NCBI RefSeq assembly: GCF_009870125.1
Contig: NC_046680.1
Location: 18,495,501-18,559,500, forward strand
Reading direction: 5' to 3'
Source of the DNA: Drosophila pseudoobscura
Lineage: Eukaryota > Arthropoda > Insecta > Diptera > Drosophilidae
DNA: 64,000 nt
In this document: piece after piece, positions 1-14,512 of the stretch
Layout: every line of letters begins with the position of its first letter
Position numbering within the stretch: position 1 is the stretch's first letter
The notes under the pieces: model-generated
Told to the model about the DNA's origin: nothing
Databases searched by the model: none
Seen by the model: the letters and a program-made list of their open reading frames with translations, nothing else
Translations under genes and position numbers: made by a program

Positions 1-3000
1 CCGAGGATAACTCAAATTAATTACTTAAATATTGAGATTCACTGGAATTTTGCATTCACTGTGTGCAAGTGAAGTTCATGAAAGATTTTCCATGTACTCT
101 CTAGACGGAATGGGTGTCGAACCAACGAGTACGTATATGCATAGTGAAACTATTGGACTGTCCGGTCATAGCCCGGCCGGAGGCCATTGAACTTTTTAAT
201 TAAATCCCGGAACCAGGCTGATTCTTATTTCCGAAAATCTTTTTTCCCGACTCAACCGATTTCCCTACCAATTTGTTGTCTGCGTTATGTTTCCGTTTCA
301 CAGTTAAAGTTCAATATGCTTACATTCAGGAAAACTACGGATACCCGTTTCCTGAAACAGAGTATATAGTATTTATAATTGTATGATTTATGCATGTCTG
401 TAAATCAAATCCAATTAGTGCCTTCTCAAATTTCTCCAATTAAGAGCTTTGCTTTTTTAAAACGACCTTAAACCTTAAACGTTATTCAAGCTACTGCTGT
501 TGCCATTTATGAGAGACCTTGTCAGACAAACGACACGCGAAAACACACATTCCCATTCAACTATTTTATTATATGACAAATATGTATTTTCTCCAGCAGC
601 TGCTGCTCGAGCCCCCGTTGCTGTTTTATGATTGCAACAAATGCAAAATTATTGTTTCAGTATTTAAATTGAAACAACAAAAACGAAATAAGTACTCTAT
701 ATCTGAGATTCGGACAAAGCGATACCCACTGATTAGTAATTATCTTGGAATTTCTCCATAATGATCTTCCCAGGAGTATGATGGAGTGTTCTAGAGACTA
801 TAGACTGCGAGATCCGAGATCCGATACCAGCTGTTGATCGAAAACACTTTCGTCCGCCTTTGGCATACCCCTGAGCTCCCACGAGTACCGTGTATCAACC
901 AGTTTTTAATGCGAATGATTTATGTCGAGTGCGATGCGGAGAGGGGTGCCTTGAAATATTGAACAAAATATGAGAATTAATAAAGCGAAGAGCTTAAAGC
1001 TTAAATCCTTTGGCACACACACCCAGACACAGGAACGCATATGCCAGTGGGAAGAATTTATTACTCAGTCACCTGGCCCCCCCCCACCACAAGTCCCGCA
1101 CCCGGAGTTGCTACAATGTTTGGGTGTTTCTGTCCGTAGATTTGCAAAATTATTCACATTTAACGGCATTAATTATGCGCTTTCCGCTTATATTGTTTTT
1201 GTGTTGCTGTTGCTGTTTCTGTTGCTGTTTCTGTTGACATTAATAAACGCGCATTTAATGAAATTACAAACGTGCAGCTACATAATTGATTGTTTGCATA
1301 AATTAAATAAATTCCCGCCAAATTACACTGAGAAAGGACGGAGCAGAGCAGAGTTCCCCCCTGAATAACAAATTCGACTTTAAATATCATTCGAAAGTAG
1401 TAATTAATTAGTGCGATGCGATCTCTGGATAGCGCTGCCAATAATGGAAAATCTCTTCGCAGTCTGGGGACTCCGCCAAGAATGCCACTGAAGGGGCAAC
1501 TGCTGAAAAAATTTACCATTCTCAACCGAACAATTAGCACACTTACCTGGCCCTCGAGCTGCCTAATGAAAAGTTTGCCGCGCCTCGAGCCTGCATCCTG
1601 CTCGATACCCAGGCCCAGACCCAGGCCGAGGAAAACTTGAATAAGTAATAAATGCGTTGGCCTGGTCCGCAGATGAATGGCCGCAATGGACGGAGCTGGG
1701 GCAGAGGCTTATTTGCAAAATGCTTGACCAACTTCTGAACTTTGAGTAACTCTTGATGCGATTGCAATTGTTGTCGAGTCCGGACTCAAGACCTGAGCAA
1801 ATTTGAATTATTGTTGCAAATACGCCCAGATGCTTTAAGCCCAGACCAGACTCACACAGTGCTGAACTGGACCTGGTGCTGCCTTGGCTTAGCATAATAT
1901 GGCTAATTCCATTGAGTGTCATATGCATGTGGCAGTAGGCAAGACAAATCTGAGTACATCACCATCAACGTACACTCGTACATGGGTACTGTGGCACCAC
2001 ATGGCCCACACCAGTACGAGGAAAGTACAAATCCAATCAAAATTCTGCACAGTCCACACAAAGTACTCTGACTACGACAGCCAGAGTCCATGTCACAATA
2101 AATAACAATAATTGCCAGTCAAACAAGAGTTTGACAGTCTTCCACTGGCAAGACGACGCTCTTGCACTTCAGGTCAAGTGCAACAAGAGCTATGGGACAT
2201 TCAATTTGCCACATCGTAAGCCAGATGAGTAATTAAAATATCCATCCATCACATATGTACGCCCTCAGTTAATTTGTACCCAATTGTTCAATAGGCAAAC
2301 GTGCCAGGCGCAAGTTCATATATTATTCATGAGAGCGGAGTTGATTTCGGTCGATCGATGTTCATTCTCCGGCGAAACACTAGAATTACACTCCTTTCGG
2401 TGGGGCATTCTCAGAAGTTCGGCTCGACATTAGGGAACAAAATTTGCATAGCATAAACATTGCAATTTCTGGTCTCTTTCTGCCGTTTCCGACCTCCAAT
2501 AGATGTACACCCAAAGTGGAAGCGAGGAAGCGTGGGAGTGGGGCCATAATTATAATTTGCATATTATTACCAAGCTTGAGTTTAGATGTGCGAACTGGAA
2601 ACCGATTCGGAATCTATTTCCCAGTTTGTGCAGTGTTTGCGTTTGTGCAGTGAATGTAATCAAACCCCGTTCTGGGAATTGTTTGCCTTAAAGTGTATTT
2701 TTGCTGAGTTATTGCTGAGTCCGCGTCAGAGCTTTAAGGCTGTTGAGATCTGAAAATGTAATATTATTGAAACTGCACAAGTTTCCATTCGACAGCTAGG
2801 GTAACTTGAAAACAGCGCTCAACCGCTAATTGATTAATCAGCAAATCTATCGAACTGAATATAGGGAAGAACTGTTGCTCGATCAGCACATGCCACATCT
2901 TGCTATGGCCCTTTGGCCATGCTGAATGTCGGAAATATTTCAATTTCATTTCTAAACATATTTTAATTGATTTTTATTGTCCTGGTGTCATTCAACAATT

Positions 3001-4913
3001 TATTTATTTTAATTTTATAAGCTTCAAAACACAATTATTTAACTTTTCTTTGTGTGCTTCCTTTATGTGTCCATCAATGTGGATGTGTGTTTCTGAAACA
3101 GGTATTTCTTTAATGCATTTAAATTGAATGAAAATGGCAATTTTTGTTGCCACCACCTTTGGTGAAGTGAAAGCCCAGAGCTGTCAATCAAAGTCAGGGG
3201 AAAGTTTATTGCACTTGAAAGGGGAAAGCATCTCAGGGAGACCGCAGGGATTGAGACAGTGAGAAAGGGGCGGAGGGAAAGGGGTCTGAAGCCGCAGAGT
3301 TATTTGTTTGCACATGAAAATAAGCCAGAGCCAAGTCTCCTTGGAGAATCGAGTGAAAGCACTAGCGGCAGACATACATGGAGGCATCCACGAGGCTCCC
3401 ACCAGTATAAAGTGGGGTTTGTTCACCCATATATGTACCTATAGGTACACTCGTATTTAAAATTTCCTCCCCAGCAGGAATTTTCATATGGAAGAGCTGG
3501 CACGAGCACGTGCACAATACAATCAATTTGCGCTCAAGCAACGCTCACTCTCTTTCTCATTCTCATCAGGCTAAGAAAAGCCCAAACGGAACCGAAGCAT
3601 TTTATACACTTCATCGGTCGAATGGCTAGTAAAAAGTCATCTAATCTTGGCAGTTCTGAAAGGAGGAAAGCTTCTGAATGCTTTAAAACTAAATTTATGT
3701 ATAGTCTAGATATATAAACCAACTAGACTAGACTGTTGCTGGTGATCGGAAATACGAGTAGGTAGAGCTCACGGGGTTCACGGTTTCACGGCCAAAATAG
3801 TGATACTCTCTGCAAGGGTACCAAAAAGTTAGTTAGAACCAGAGATGTGATGAGTAGAGCTTTGTATGTGATGCTAATTGAAATTAATTAAGTGCGTATG
3901 CTTTTGGCCTGGCGTCATGGCTGATTGCCACGGGAAAATTGCATTTGTTTCGGCGAAATTTGCTTTCACATCATAAGCTCGAGCAATTCTGCGCAGTCAA
4001 CAGTTTGGGGTCCTTTGATCTTTGAGTGTACGAAAACTAAAGCAATAATTTATTAAAGCAAAAGTTTCCGCACATTATCAGCAGGGCCAAGAGGAAGGGG
4101 GGGAAGTAGGGGGCTAGATTCGTTGGTCTGGGGTTTCATTTTTAAAAACCCAACTTTATTGGATAGGCCAGTGGTCGACTGACACCTTCGTAGATATTTA
4201 TTTGGACTGACTTGCGGCGACGTGACAACTTTAGCAAACGCGGACCGCAGTAATCCCCGGACTGATGAAGGATCATGTTCAATGCCAGGCAAGCAATTAT
4301 TATTAACTATGCCCCAGGGTGCAGTCCCCCAGGAGGACATTCTTTTCCGTAAACCTCGCTCTGTCTCTGGCATTGACATTGGGCTCCCGTCCCCGCGGCA
4401 TGCGGGTCAGGCAGCCGTACGTGTCTGGCATGAATAGTCGCTGTAGGCGCAACTAGTGGTAAGCCGAACTGCAGGATCCCTGTGACTCCCCCTGAAGCGG
4501 TACCCTAATTATGCAGCTCCAAGCGGCAAGGCGGATATATATTTGGCACGCCCTTGACGATGGCTCTCTATCGTTTCAACTTACACTCACGCACATTACA
4601 CATACGCCGTGTAATCCAAACGCAAAGAGGCTAACCGGATTGCCTTCGTAATTGGGCATAATTGTTCATTATTTCGTGGCTTGGGAGCAGTGCTCGGAGA
4701 AAAGAGGGGGGCACAAATCGATGTAAATGGAATTGAAAATGGGAAGGGAGACGTAAAACCGATGCTGGCCCCAAATCCTGGTTGCCGGTGAGGATTAGGC
4801 CAGCTGTAGTTTCAATGAAAATGGCTTGAACATTTCCCAGCCTATTCGAAGGCAGTGAAGCGACAAACTTCCTGAAACTCATTCACAAATACCGGAGTAG
4901 AAGCCAGAGCCCA

Positions 4914-4938
4914 AGTCGGAGTCGGAGTCGGAGTCGGA
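4914..4938. repeat. Hexanucleotide repeat (GGAGTC)n
   Basis: About four tandem copies of a GGAGTC-type unit. No coding context. Confidence 0.75.
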
Positions 4939-5917
4939 GCGAACGCATTAAAGAGTCTTTAAAGCTGGTCCCAGCTGGAATTTGCATAAGTAATGCAGTA
5001 AAGCGTAAACAGGAAAAGGAAGTTCAAGCTCTACCTGGGTGACTTTTTACCCATTCCCTTCCCCGTTGCAGTTTCCCCTTTCCTCCGATAGTGTGAATAG
5101 TCGAAAGAGAAAATGGGAAAATGCAAATCGGAACCTGAACGAGATGCCGTTCCGCCTTACTATTTATTTTATCTACTGATTAATGTTGTTTATTATTATG
5201 GAACATAGCTTCCTCGTCCCGTTCCAGATCCTTTATGGTTTTTTTTTACATTCTGCATGAGCTTTGGCTTGCGCTCTTCCTCGTCCTTCTTCTGTTCCAC
5301 TCAACCTGTATACTAATTACATTTTAATGCTTAAGCTGTGTTTGTGCCGACGTCCGTCAAAAGTGCTCGCAAAATGTTTTTATTTAATTTTCCACTTGGA
5401 TTTTCCCATTGACTGAGAGTCATCAGAGGGCAGGATGATGGCAGGCCGAAGGCGTGTTACGAAGCAACGCCCATATACAGATACAAATACACTCACACAC
5501 ACAGACACACAATACATAAATTAAACGATATATCATGCTGACATCTTAAATATTGTTAAAAACTGTCACGTTTACGGTTTTCCTTGCTTACTCATTCCGT
5601 TGGTTCCTCAAGCAGCAACTTCACCTTGGCTCCTATCCTGCCCTTGTCCGAGGGTCGTCGTTTTGGCCGGAGCAGGATTTTCGTCCTGACAGTTAATGGA
5701 CCATAAGAAATTCAATTAGAGACGTTCCGATGCTGCTGCTTACACTCGTGCTCCTACTCCAGCTACTCCTGGCTCGGCTCTGCTTTGCCGTTTGTGCGAG
5801 GAGCTCTATTCTTCTTGTGGAATTATTTTTATTAATGATACTTTACGCTACTGTACGAGTATCTGTTGTGGCAGTATTACAAAGCCAAGCCGAAAAGAGG
5901 CCAGCCGGATGTTTGTC

Positions 5918-5971
5918 TGCTCTGCTCTGCTCTGCTCTGCTCTGCTGTGCTCTGCCCTACTCTGCTCTGCT
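5918..5971. repeat. Pentanucleotide repeat (CTCTG)n
   Basis: About ten copies of CTCTG with a few substitutions. The Leu/Ser/Ala/Cys-rich open frames across it are repeat artefacts. Confidence 0.85.
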
Positions 5972-6331
5972 CCATCATTCAAATCAACAATGGGCGAGTT
6001 CTGAATGAGAATTCCATTTCAAAAATAGCCAGTCCCCGCAGGAAAGTATGCTCTGCTTTCAAGGGAGAATAGCTCCATAAGCTGGGTTGGGTTGAGTTGG
6101 GTTGTTGGGGAGGCAGGAGGTGGAAACGCTACCCTAATTAACCATCCAACACCTAGCTCGGTTAATACATATTTATTTGGAGCTTTGCCCAGAGACCAAA
6201 GATAGTCGGAAAATCAAAGTTCAACTGCCAATTGGCCCAATCGTCAATCGTCAAGCGCTTTAATTAAGCTAAGCAGCGATAAGCTAAACGGTAAACAGGA
6301 CGCCAGCACCACTCTTTCGCCCTCTCTCTCT

Positions 6332-6354
6332 CCCCCCCCCCCCCCCCCCCCCCC
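6332..6354. repeat. Poly-C run of 23 bases
   Basis: An uninterrupted run of 23 C residues flanked by CT-rich sequence. The opposite strand is a G tract able to form quadruplex structures. Its exact length is prone to sequencing error. Confidence 0.85.
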
Positions 6355-7870
6355 TATATCTCTCTCTATCTGCCGCATCAGAAAAGGCTGACTCACTCTT
6401 GCTATATCGTATATCTCCGCATCTGCCCCACCGTGTGGGATGTGCCGCTTGTTTGCTTATTTGCTTTCGTGATTGTGCGCTGGCATCGGCGGTTTCTTCG
6501 CTGCCTTCATTAGCACCGCCAAGGCAGACCCGTTCCCTCCACAGCACCCCACCACGACACCTTTCCAGCCCTATGTGTGGGCTCTCATTTACATAGCCCC
6601 CTCCCACCGTAACGCTGGGCCCTCTTCACACACGTTAATCAAGTGCTATCGACTTCAATCTGTGCATTTGTCTTTGAGCTTTATGCGGCCATAAGTTTGG
6701 GGCAAATGGCGCCAGCAATGAGACAGCACAAGCAGCACAAACAGTGGCAGCATGTGGAATCCAAGTATGCCAAGTGGAATCAAATAATCGTCTCCTCTCT
6801 CTCTACCAGTTCCTGTGCTTATGGCATTATTAACTGGGCTGAAATTGCTGTGCAGTCAAACTCTCCAACTCAAATTCCTCGACGTATAGACAAGGCCCGG
6901 GGGCCAGAACAGACCAGATTCAAACACGCTTGCAAATCGGTTGATTCTATCGTATAGTCATAGAATTTCGATCAAATAATATTGCCAAATAGATGATATG
7001 AGAGCAGATAATTTGAATGGAAACAGACAGATGGGCAGGGCCGAACAGGAATAAATATACCAATTTATAGAGTCGAAGGTAGTTCTCTCTCTCCATCTGT
7101 CTCCCTCTGAGCAGCAATCAGCTGCTTAAACGCAGAATACTCTCTGAATTGGGTATAAAAACGGCAACAACAACAAGGGCAACAAATCGATCAATCGGTG
7201 CCACTTCGCTCGTCCCATTCTCAGTCTCGTTTTGATAGCTGCAAATTGGTTTTTCTACTTGATGCGATTGCAATGCGATACAAAAAAGTAGATGGAGAAA
7301 ACGGAGACCAGAACGAGTAAAAATTGAGGAGGAATGAAGGGAGGTGCTGAAGATGCGAGCAGGGAAGAAGAAGGAGCAGCAACAATGAATGCAATTTATA
7401 AATGCAGTCGAGTCGGAAAAATAAATAGAGCAACCAAAACTATAGTGTCAATGGGCTGCGACTATGGAACACCCATTACCCAATGTTCCCTGTCCAGTTT
7501 CTGATAAGGGCATAGGAATTATATCAAGCCTTAAATCGTTGCTGTGTCTCTTCCTCGTAGAACCATCCCACATACATAGAAACGCAAAAACTGTATCCGA
7601 CTGGTATGCACTTTCTTCAAACAGTCTCTTGCCATCGTATACTATTCACGATTCCCCCCGTTACATAAACGTTAACAAACACAATATGCCCCCCAGGATA
7701 TCCGATAATCGGATACAACAATGAACTCCTGAATACTACGCAGTGCAGTGCAAGCACTTCACACTTCACAGCGTTGGCATTTCAATTATGGCCAAAAGCA
7801 AAGTAAACTACTTAGCGGAAAGTGGCAAACAAGCCACGAATGCTCCCCCATTTTTATTTAATATACAACC

Positions 7871-7896
7871 AGAGCAGAGCAGAGCAGAGCAGAGAG
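7871..7896. repeat. Pentanucleotide repeat (AGAGC)n
   Basis: Five tandem AGAGC units. This is the reverse complement of the CTCTG-type repeat near 5918. Confidence 0.8.
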
Positions 7897-10543
7897 CGAA
7901 GGATATTTCCATCAATATTTATCAATTTTCGCTGCACCGCCACCGAATTCCAAGTACAGCTCAGGCAGAACCCAGCAAACTATCCCCCGATGGCATATTC
8001 CATTGTTAGAGACCGACCAACGTCGTTAGATTTGTTCAGTCAACTGTTGGAAATTTCGTATACTTCAATTATACACAATTTTCGTTTCAATGAGCAGGCC
8101 ACAGTCCCATGGAACAGCTCCAGTCCCGGCCCCAGCACCGGCCTCAGCCCTAGACACAGGTCCAGGACACAAACTCATATTTTGTGGCTGTCGTTGCAGA
8201 AGCGGAAAAGGAACCCCCAAAAAGGAAGGAACATTTACTTCAGTTATGGCAATGCCTCAATGACTCAACGATGCCGAGCTTTAGTGTTTACGCTTCAGTG
8301 TAAATGGCAGATTGAGGAATTAGGATCACTACACCATGATGGCTATGATGGTGAGTCCTTGAACAGTGCACTGAAAGTCCATGTTCCATGAAATAATTTA
8401 TTTTTTTTAAATTTATATGTTTTTGGAATCCTAAATACTTTTTTGCCATTTGCTCTATATTTCAATTTACTCCATGTTTCTATTTAAATTTCGAAAAAAT
8501 TAATAAACATCAACAGATTCCGGGAGGAAAACTTAAATATTCCTTTTTCATGCCACAGAGTCTTCCATCTCCAACAAGTTTTGGCCCAAATATGCATTGC
8601 GACCCCCTCTCCCTACTCTTCTCTCCCCACCGCCCCTACTGTGTGTCTACTGTGACCCACCCCATCCCTCCTCGGCCCCCAACAACCATTACATGTTTCT
8701 ACTTAGTACATTTTCGCCAACTATTTCAATTTGCATAGCAAAACATTTAGCAAGCCAAAAGCCTCTGTAAGCTCCTTCAACTTAATTGTGTTTATTTGCA
8801 CTAATAAAAGTTTAATTTATACTCGTACCCTCTCACTCTCTCTCTCAGCAACATCCTCCCAGAGTCAATAAATCTTGCTTGCAAAAAAAAGGTAAAATAT
8901 GTAGTCAAGTCATTTGTCATTGTTGTTTGATTGAACAAAGGCTACCAGAGTTAATATTTTAGTAACTGCAAACTCTGCAGATTAAAAAGCGAACCACAAA
9001 ACCCCTCGAAAGTGGCAAAAGTTAACTTCACTTCCGAGTAATTGCACATAGTTCATGCTGGTAGAGGTGGGTGTAAAACTTTATAGAGCTGCACCACAAA
9101 AAATGACCAGCAGCCAGGAACAATGCCTCATTTGTTTGCTGTTGGTAGTGCACTCACATGCTGAGGACCGAGTTCGCAATCCTTAGTTATATGTATGGGC
9201 TGTTCCCTTTCTAGGAGTTGCTTAGTTTTCAAAAAGAAGCTATTGGAGAGACAAATTAACTTGGGTGAAGTTATTTAAAGCAAATTCGTATGAAAAGGGT
9301 GTGCACAGTAGGCATACCCTTTGAGCCCTTGAAAGTTTGTGAAAGCACTCACTCTATGACTATCATTAAGTAGCTTTCATTTATGCAACCTTATATGAAT
9401 TCACACTTGATGGAAGACTTTGTTCCTGCAATACGTGTTTAAGGGTATTTAATGGTGAAATACTTTTGCATATCCTCAAGAGTCCTTGGGCAATATCTTT
9501 ATTTGAATAGTTCTTAGTATAAAAACGTACAAATTATTAAACTGAATAGAAATACTTGAAAAGTGATCGTTCGAAGCTCGAGCAGGTTTAAAAACTAAAA
9601 TAGAGGGGCAGGGGTATATGATGGGATGAATTCCGTAGGGCCGTAAAACTATGCCTACGCGTATTTAAGCTTCAGCAACTGTATCCAAATTGGTACGAAT
9701 AAATCGAATATGCAAGAATGATAGATTTATTCTGCTCCTGGCAATATGAATTTCTCTGCTGCAAAAACCACAAATTCTGACATACACAATACATAACCTA
9801 TGCAGCCTTGAAAGGCTTATGCTAAAGAATCCTTCCATAACTAGCTAAATATTCTTTCATGTTATTTACAATTTGAAAATGGCCGAGAATTGACAAATTG
9901 AATAGAGTTTTGCATATCTTGAGCGTTCCATTGAAAATGCGTATTTATTGCTGCCAGAGGATTTTGAAAAACTGGAAAATGTTGCAGAGTCAAGGGGCAG
10001 AACGAATGGAAGAGTGGACAACAATTGCTAAACTTTCAATGGCTGCATTTAAGTAAGCGATTTCAAATGGGAAGCAGCAGAAGTAGACTGACTAAAGTGC
10101 GGTATATATAATCTGCCTTTGTGCCTTTGCCCCTTGCAGCATGCAGCATGCACCTGACCACACTCAGAGAAACAGGGAGAGGGGAGAGGGGAGAGTTGGG
10201 CATTGTGCAACCAAAATGGAAACCGGATTCAGCACAGAGCTGCCACACAGCAGGAATCAATTGAAATCAACATATGCCATGTTTGTGGGAACGAATAGGG
10301 GGACTCGCCATGGTCGAGGCAACGTGGCCCCCACGGGAGTGTGCACAACAAAAATCATTGCCGTTCCGATTGCCATGCAGCCGCATGCAGACTCTTGTGG
10401 TAATTTTGCAATTACCAATGCCTTCCAATGCTCGGTATTTCTGCTCGGTTGGGGCAGCCACTGCCACTGCCACTGAACGTGGATCTGGAGCATGCAGGCT
10501 TAATGCGTACTTGAATATTTCATTCTGTGACGTCGGCAGCCAG

Positions 10544-10545
10544 CT

Positions 10546-10578
<33 letters not shown>
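10544..10578. repeat. Tetranucleotide repeat (CAGC)n
   Basis: About eight copies of CAGC, the first interrupted by TAGC. The open frames over it on both strands (Ser-Gln-Pro-Ala or Trp-Leu-Ala-Gly repeats) are artefacts. Confidence 0.85.
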
Positions 10579-13500
10579 TTTCAGCCAATAGGCTAGCACA
10601 AAAGTCTCGGCCAGAACAATGACAGCCAACAGTAGCAACAAATAAGCCCGAAAATAAACAGGGACCCGGGCTAAACAAATAACAGTAAACAACAGCAGCC
10701 GCACCAAGTGCACTAGTGTATGTGTGGCAGTGGGTTTTTGTGCAGACAATAGCTCATAAAATGAGGTTTATGCGTAAAGAGTTTGTGTATACATTCGAAG
10801 AATGTGATTTTCCCCATTGGCATTCGTACGCCTTCGACTTCGATTCCCAGATTTAGGATATTTTTGGGATGCTTCGGCAGCTGTTTTCGAGCTGGATATC
10901 CCGCAGTCTATAGGTCCCTGGGTTCCATTGCCGATGTCAGTTCAAAATCACATCACACTCTTTGATGCCGCATAACCGCTCCCGCTCGAAGCCTCTAGCA
11001 AATGGTGTACTAATCGTCTGCGCCTTTGGAGCTGTTTTCGTTCATGGAAACATTCCCCTCGTTCTCTTTGTTGGCTGGCTAAAAACTTTGCATGCTTTAG
11101 CCGGGTCTGATACTAAGCGAAAATGGGTCAATGGAACTTTATACGAGTACTGACTGCTGCAGACACCAATCGCCCGGACTAGGGCCATCGCCATCGCCAT
11201 CGCCATAGCCAGCACCATAGCGAGCGCCATGTAATCGTTGCAGCAAATAAATTTCAAAGGCTGTCACATAAATTCGAATGATTTTTTGTTGGTTTCTCTG
11301 TGGGGTTTTTGTTTTAGTTTCGACTTTGCCGCTGGACAGTGTTGTAGCTGAAATTAAATTTGACTGCACATTGTTAATAGGTCTGCAATGTGGCTATAAA
11401 AAGGCCATAAATAAGTCTGGATCTGGCCGGCAGAGAAGCGATAGGGCTAATGAAATATGGGAAGAATAAAGCGAAAGAAGGAAGCCAAACGTTTTTTCGT
11501 ATCTTTCTGTCGGCCGCAGCTGAGAAGTATGCAACGCCTGGGCCGGCTAATTATGTGGCTGCCACATGCACACACACTCAGCGAACACACTCTAAAAGAA
11601 ATCACTTACTGTCATAATCAAATTGCTCAACTCGGGCCAAAGTTTGGCATAACTTGAATGCGCTTATTAAATTTATTTGCCCTCAAAAAGACAAACTTTG
11701 TCTGGGTTCCCGTTCCCGTTCCCTCACTTGCTCATCTGCTGGCACTTCCCTTCTAGGCTCTTGGGCTGCTGCCTCAAGTGTTTTGCCTGCTCCTGTCCCT
11801 CCCTTGCACGTCGAGTCTTTGGGCAAAGTTGTTGGTTACCGAATTTAAGGTTATCCACCTGCAAAAATCAATAGGCCAAATGACAGAGCCCCGACAACAT
11901 GAGGCAAATAAACCCCAGGCTTTTGAATAACAGTTTGCCCCAACTCGCTCCCCCTGTGGACTCTGCTACGGTGAGGAGGTAAGCCTCTGCTGGGGGTTGG
12001 GGGAAAAGTTGGCAAACTCTATCATTGCTCGTATTTGTACAATTTTAGCTTAGTATTTACTACAGAGACTAAACTTCCGATGTCTGACTTGATTTTACAT
12101 TTTACAGCTTATATTGCTCTAATTATGTCTGCCAAAAACAAACAGGTACAGTCCCCTCACGAAGGACTACTCGAATTGTGTGCATTTGGTGGGGGGCCTC
12201 GAAGTTCATTTTGTTGGTGTATCCACTGTTGAATGGGCATGTCAAAGTGTTGTCTCCACACCTTTCCCCCACAACTTAGTTGTCACTGTCATCGCTGAAT
12301 ATGTAGGATCCAAATAAACTAATTCCATTAAAAGCCAAGCACGTGTCGGCGCAGATGTCAACAAATCGGCAAACTTGTCTGACAGTCACACATACTGGTA
12401 CTGGTTAATTGAAATTCCAAATTTCATTGGCCTCAAACTACATTTCACAGCCAATGATCATGTATTATGTAAAATGTATCAGGTATCATCTATTATGTTT
12501 TGAGTGCTAAGTAGAGCCAATGATATAATCCTACTCTACCATTACTATACTACTCAGAATCTACATATCTGAAAAAACAGTCATGTTTCTTTGTAAAACC
12601 GAAAGATTGAGCTAAATTCTTGATTTTGGCTCTTCATTTCCTTTTCTTTGCAATGCATCAAGTATCAAGAAAATGGATGCTCCATTTCAGAAAATCTGAT
12701 GCACTTATAGATGAAGATATCCAAAGTAAGAAATCCATCGCCTGACCCCAGATCAAGCTGTGGTGGTAAATGTGAGCCTGTCCAATGTTACGGTACATTA
12801 GGCACTGCAATGAGCACACAATTCCTATTTCAGAGAAAATATACATATTAAAAAATATTTTCTAAATTCGAAGGAGTTTAATGTTTATCTATACAATATG
12901 AAGTACAATAATCCAGGTGGATTACAATGGCCAAAATGTACATGATAAGATCTGGTGTCTATTAAGGCAGTATTTTGTGGCTTTCGCATTTATATATATA
13001 TTTTATTATCCCAACTTGAATACTATTCTAAGGGCAAATCAGATCGGTTGGCTATCTCTTCTGCTCAGTGTATAACAATCCACCCACTCTGTTCCCGCCG
13101 TGACTCTATATAAATTCAATTAACTAACCAATTCTGCTTTATTGCATTACTGCATCCGGCCAAATGCAATCAGCCGTCATTCACACGCCTCTGTTTAGAC
13201 AAAGCCGTAAACTATAAATTAATTGTGTGCATATTTGAATTTGTGGCCAATTGGTAAAAAGCCAACTGTCCGCACAGGCAATATTAAAATAGATTATTTT
13301 TTGTATCCGTTCTTTTTTTTCGGTGGTCTTTGGTGGAGAAATGCTCGGGGGAAGCAATTCCAATCAATAGCACATAATAAAACTGCAAATTAATATATAG
13401 TTACGTGAACAGACATTCGGAATATTGAATGGCATTCTTGTAACAGAAATGTAAATACGATTGGAAGAGGGGAGTAAACATGGGTAGTAATAAATCCATT

Positions 13501-14463
13501 GAAATACTTTGCATAGCAAAGTAACATGTTATATAATTGGAAAACAAATTGATTTATAAATGTTCAATCCCCTGGAAAATGTACAAGAACATATACATAT
13601 GTACATATAAATCGTATCGGTATCGATAAGTAATGCTACTCAAAAATATATTAAACGATGACAATTGTTTTCTACGATTCTGGCTGGAAATTGGTGCAGA
13701 TAAGATGCGAGTTAACTGTATTCATATATAACGAAATAAATCTTTTACAAATTCCGTCTTGCCGGATGTTCGATGCTCTTTGATTTAAGTTCTTGAGTGA
13801 GGTCCATTGAAATCAACAAGTTTTCCCCATTTTACTCATCATTTTCAGTTCCCCGAATGTGACACGCACTTGCGTCATACCATGAATATTAGGGGAATTT
13901 TAAATAACTGAAAACAGACGCTAACCCACACATATCCCGATAATGGAACCTGCCAACGACCAAACGCTTATGCAAATTTCCTAGTTTCGCTTGTTTTCCC
14001 AAAACTTTCCCTCAAACCAAGACAGGGAGGGACTAATGCAAACATTTGCCGCCTTTTAGCAGCATAATTTTCACATTTCTATATGTACGTATCTGCGTAT
14101 ACGCGACTCCACCCTGTAAAATATACGTGGCGTAGTGTGTCGGAGTACAAAAGAAAAGCGACTCTGGCAGCGGCGTGTTTATGTTTCGGATGCGTTGCAA
14201 AATGACATCCTGTCACATTTCCCCACCGCTATGCGTGTGAAAGAGAGTGTGTGTGCGTGTGTGCGTGTGTGAGTGGGAGGGACATGGTGAGTGTCCCTAT
14301 GTGCGTGCGGGTACGGAAACCTGCACCACATATAACTACAGATATAAACGTGTGTGGGTACGCGACACCCAGCTGCCAGTTCTTTAGCCGGTCCGTCAGT
14401 ATGGATTGTCTGCCTGGTGCCTGCCGCCTATAAGCCACGTCACTCCGGCAAGGGAAAACGGAA

Positions 14464-14512
14464 GAGGTGGAGGTGGGGGTGGAGGCAGGGGCGGAGGCGG
14501 AGGCGGAGGTGG
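14464..14512. repeat. GGAGGC/GGTGG purine-rich repeat
   Basis: A degenerate G-rich hexanucleotide array, just after a GT-rich stretch at 14247-14275. No gene context is evident. Confidence 0.7.

Noticed and set aside
5730-6072. Cys/Ala/Leu-rich overlapping frames
   Set aside because: Translations of the CTCTG repeat in three frames.
6284-6607. Gly/Arg-rich minus-strand frame
   Set aside because: Runs through the 23-base C tract and CT repeats; an artefact.
7822-8391. 189-codon open frame in the left region
   Set aside because: It begins at a GTG, runs through a simple AGAGC repeat, shows no domain, signal peptide or splice context, and has random-looking composition.
10267-10749. 160-codon minus-strand open frame with repeated Trp-Leu-Ala-Gly
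   Set aside because: Produced by the CAGC tetranucleotide repeat; no start context or domain.
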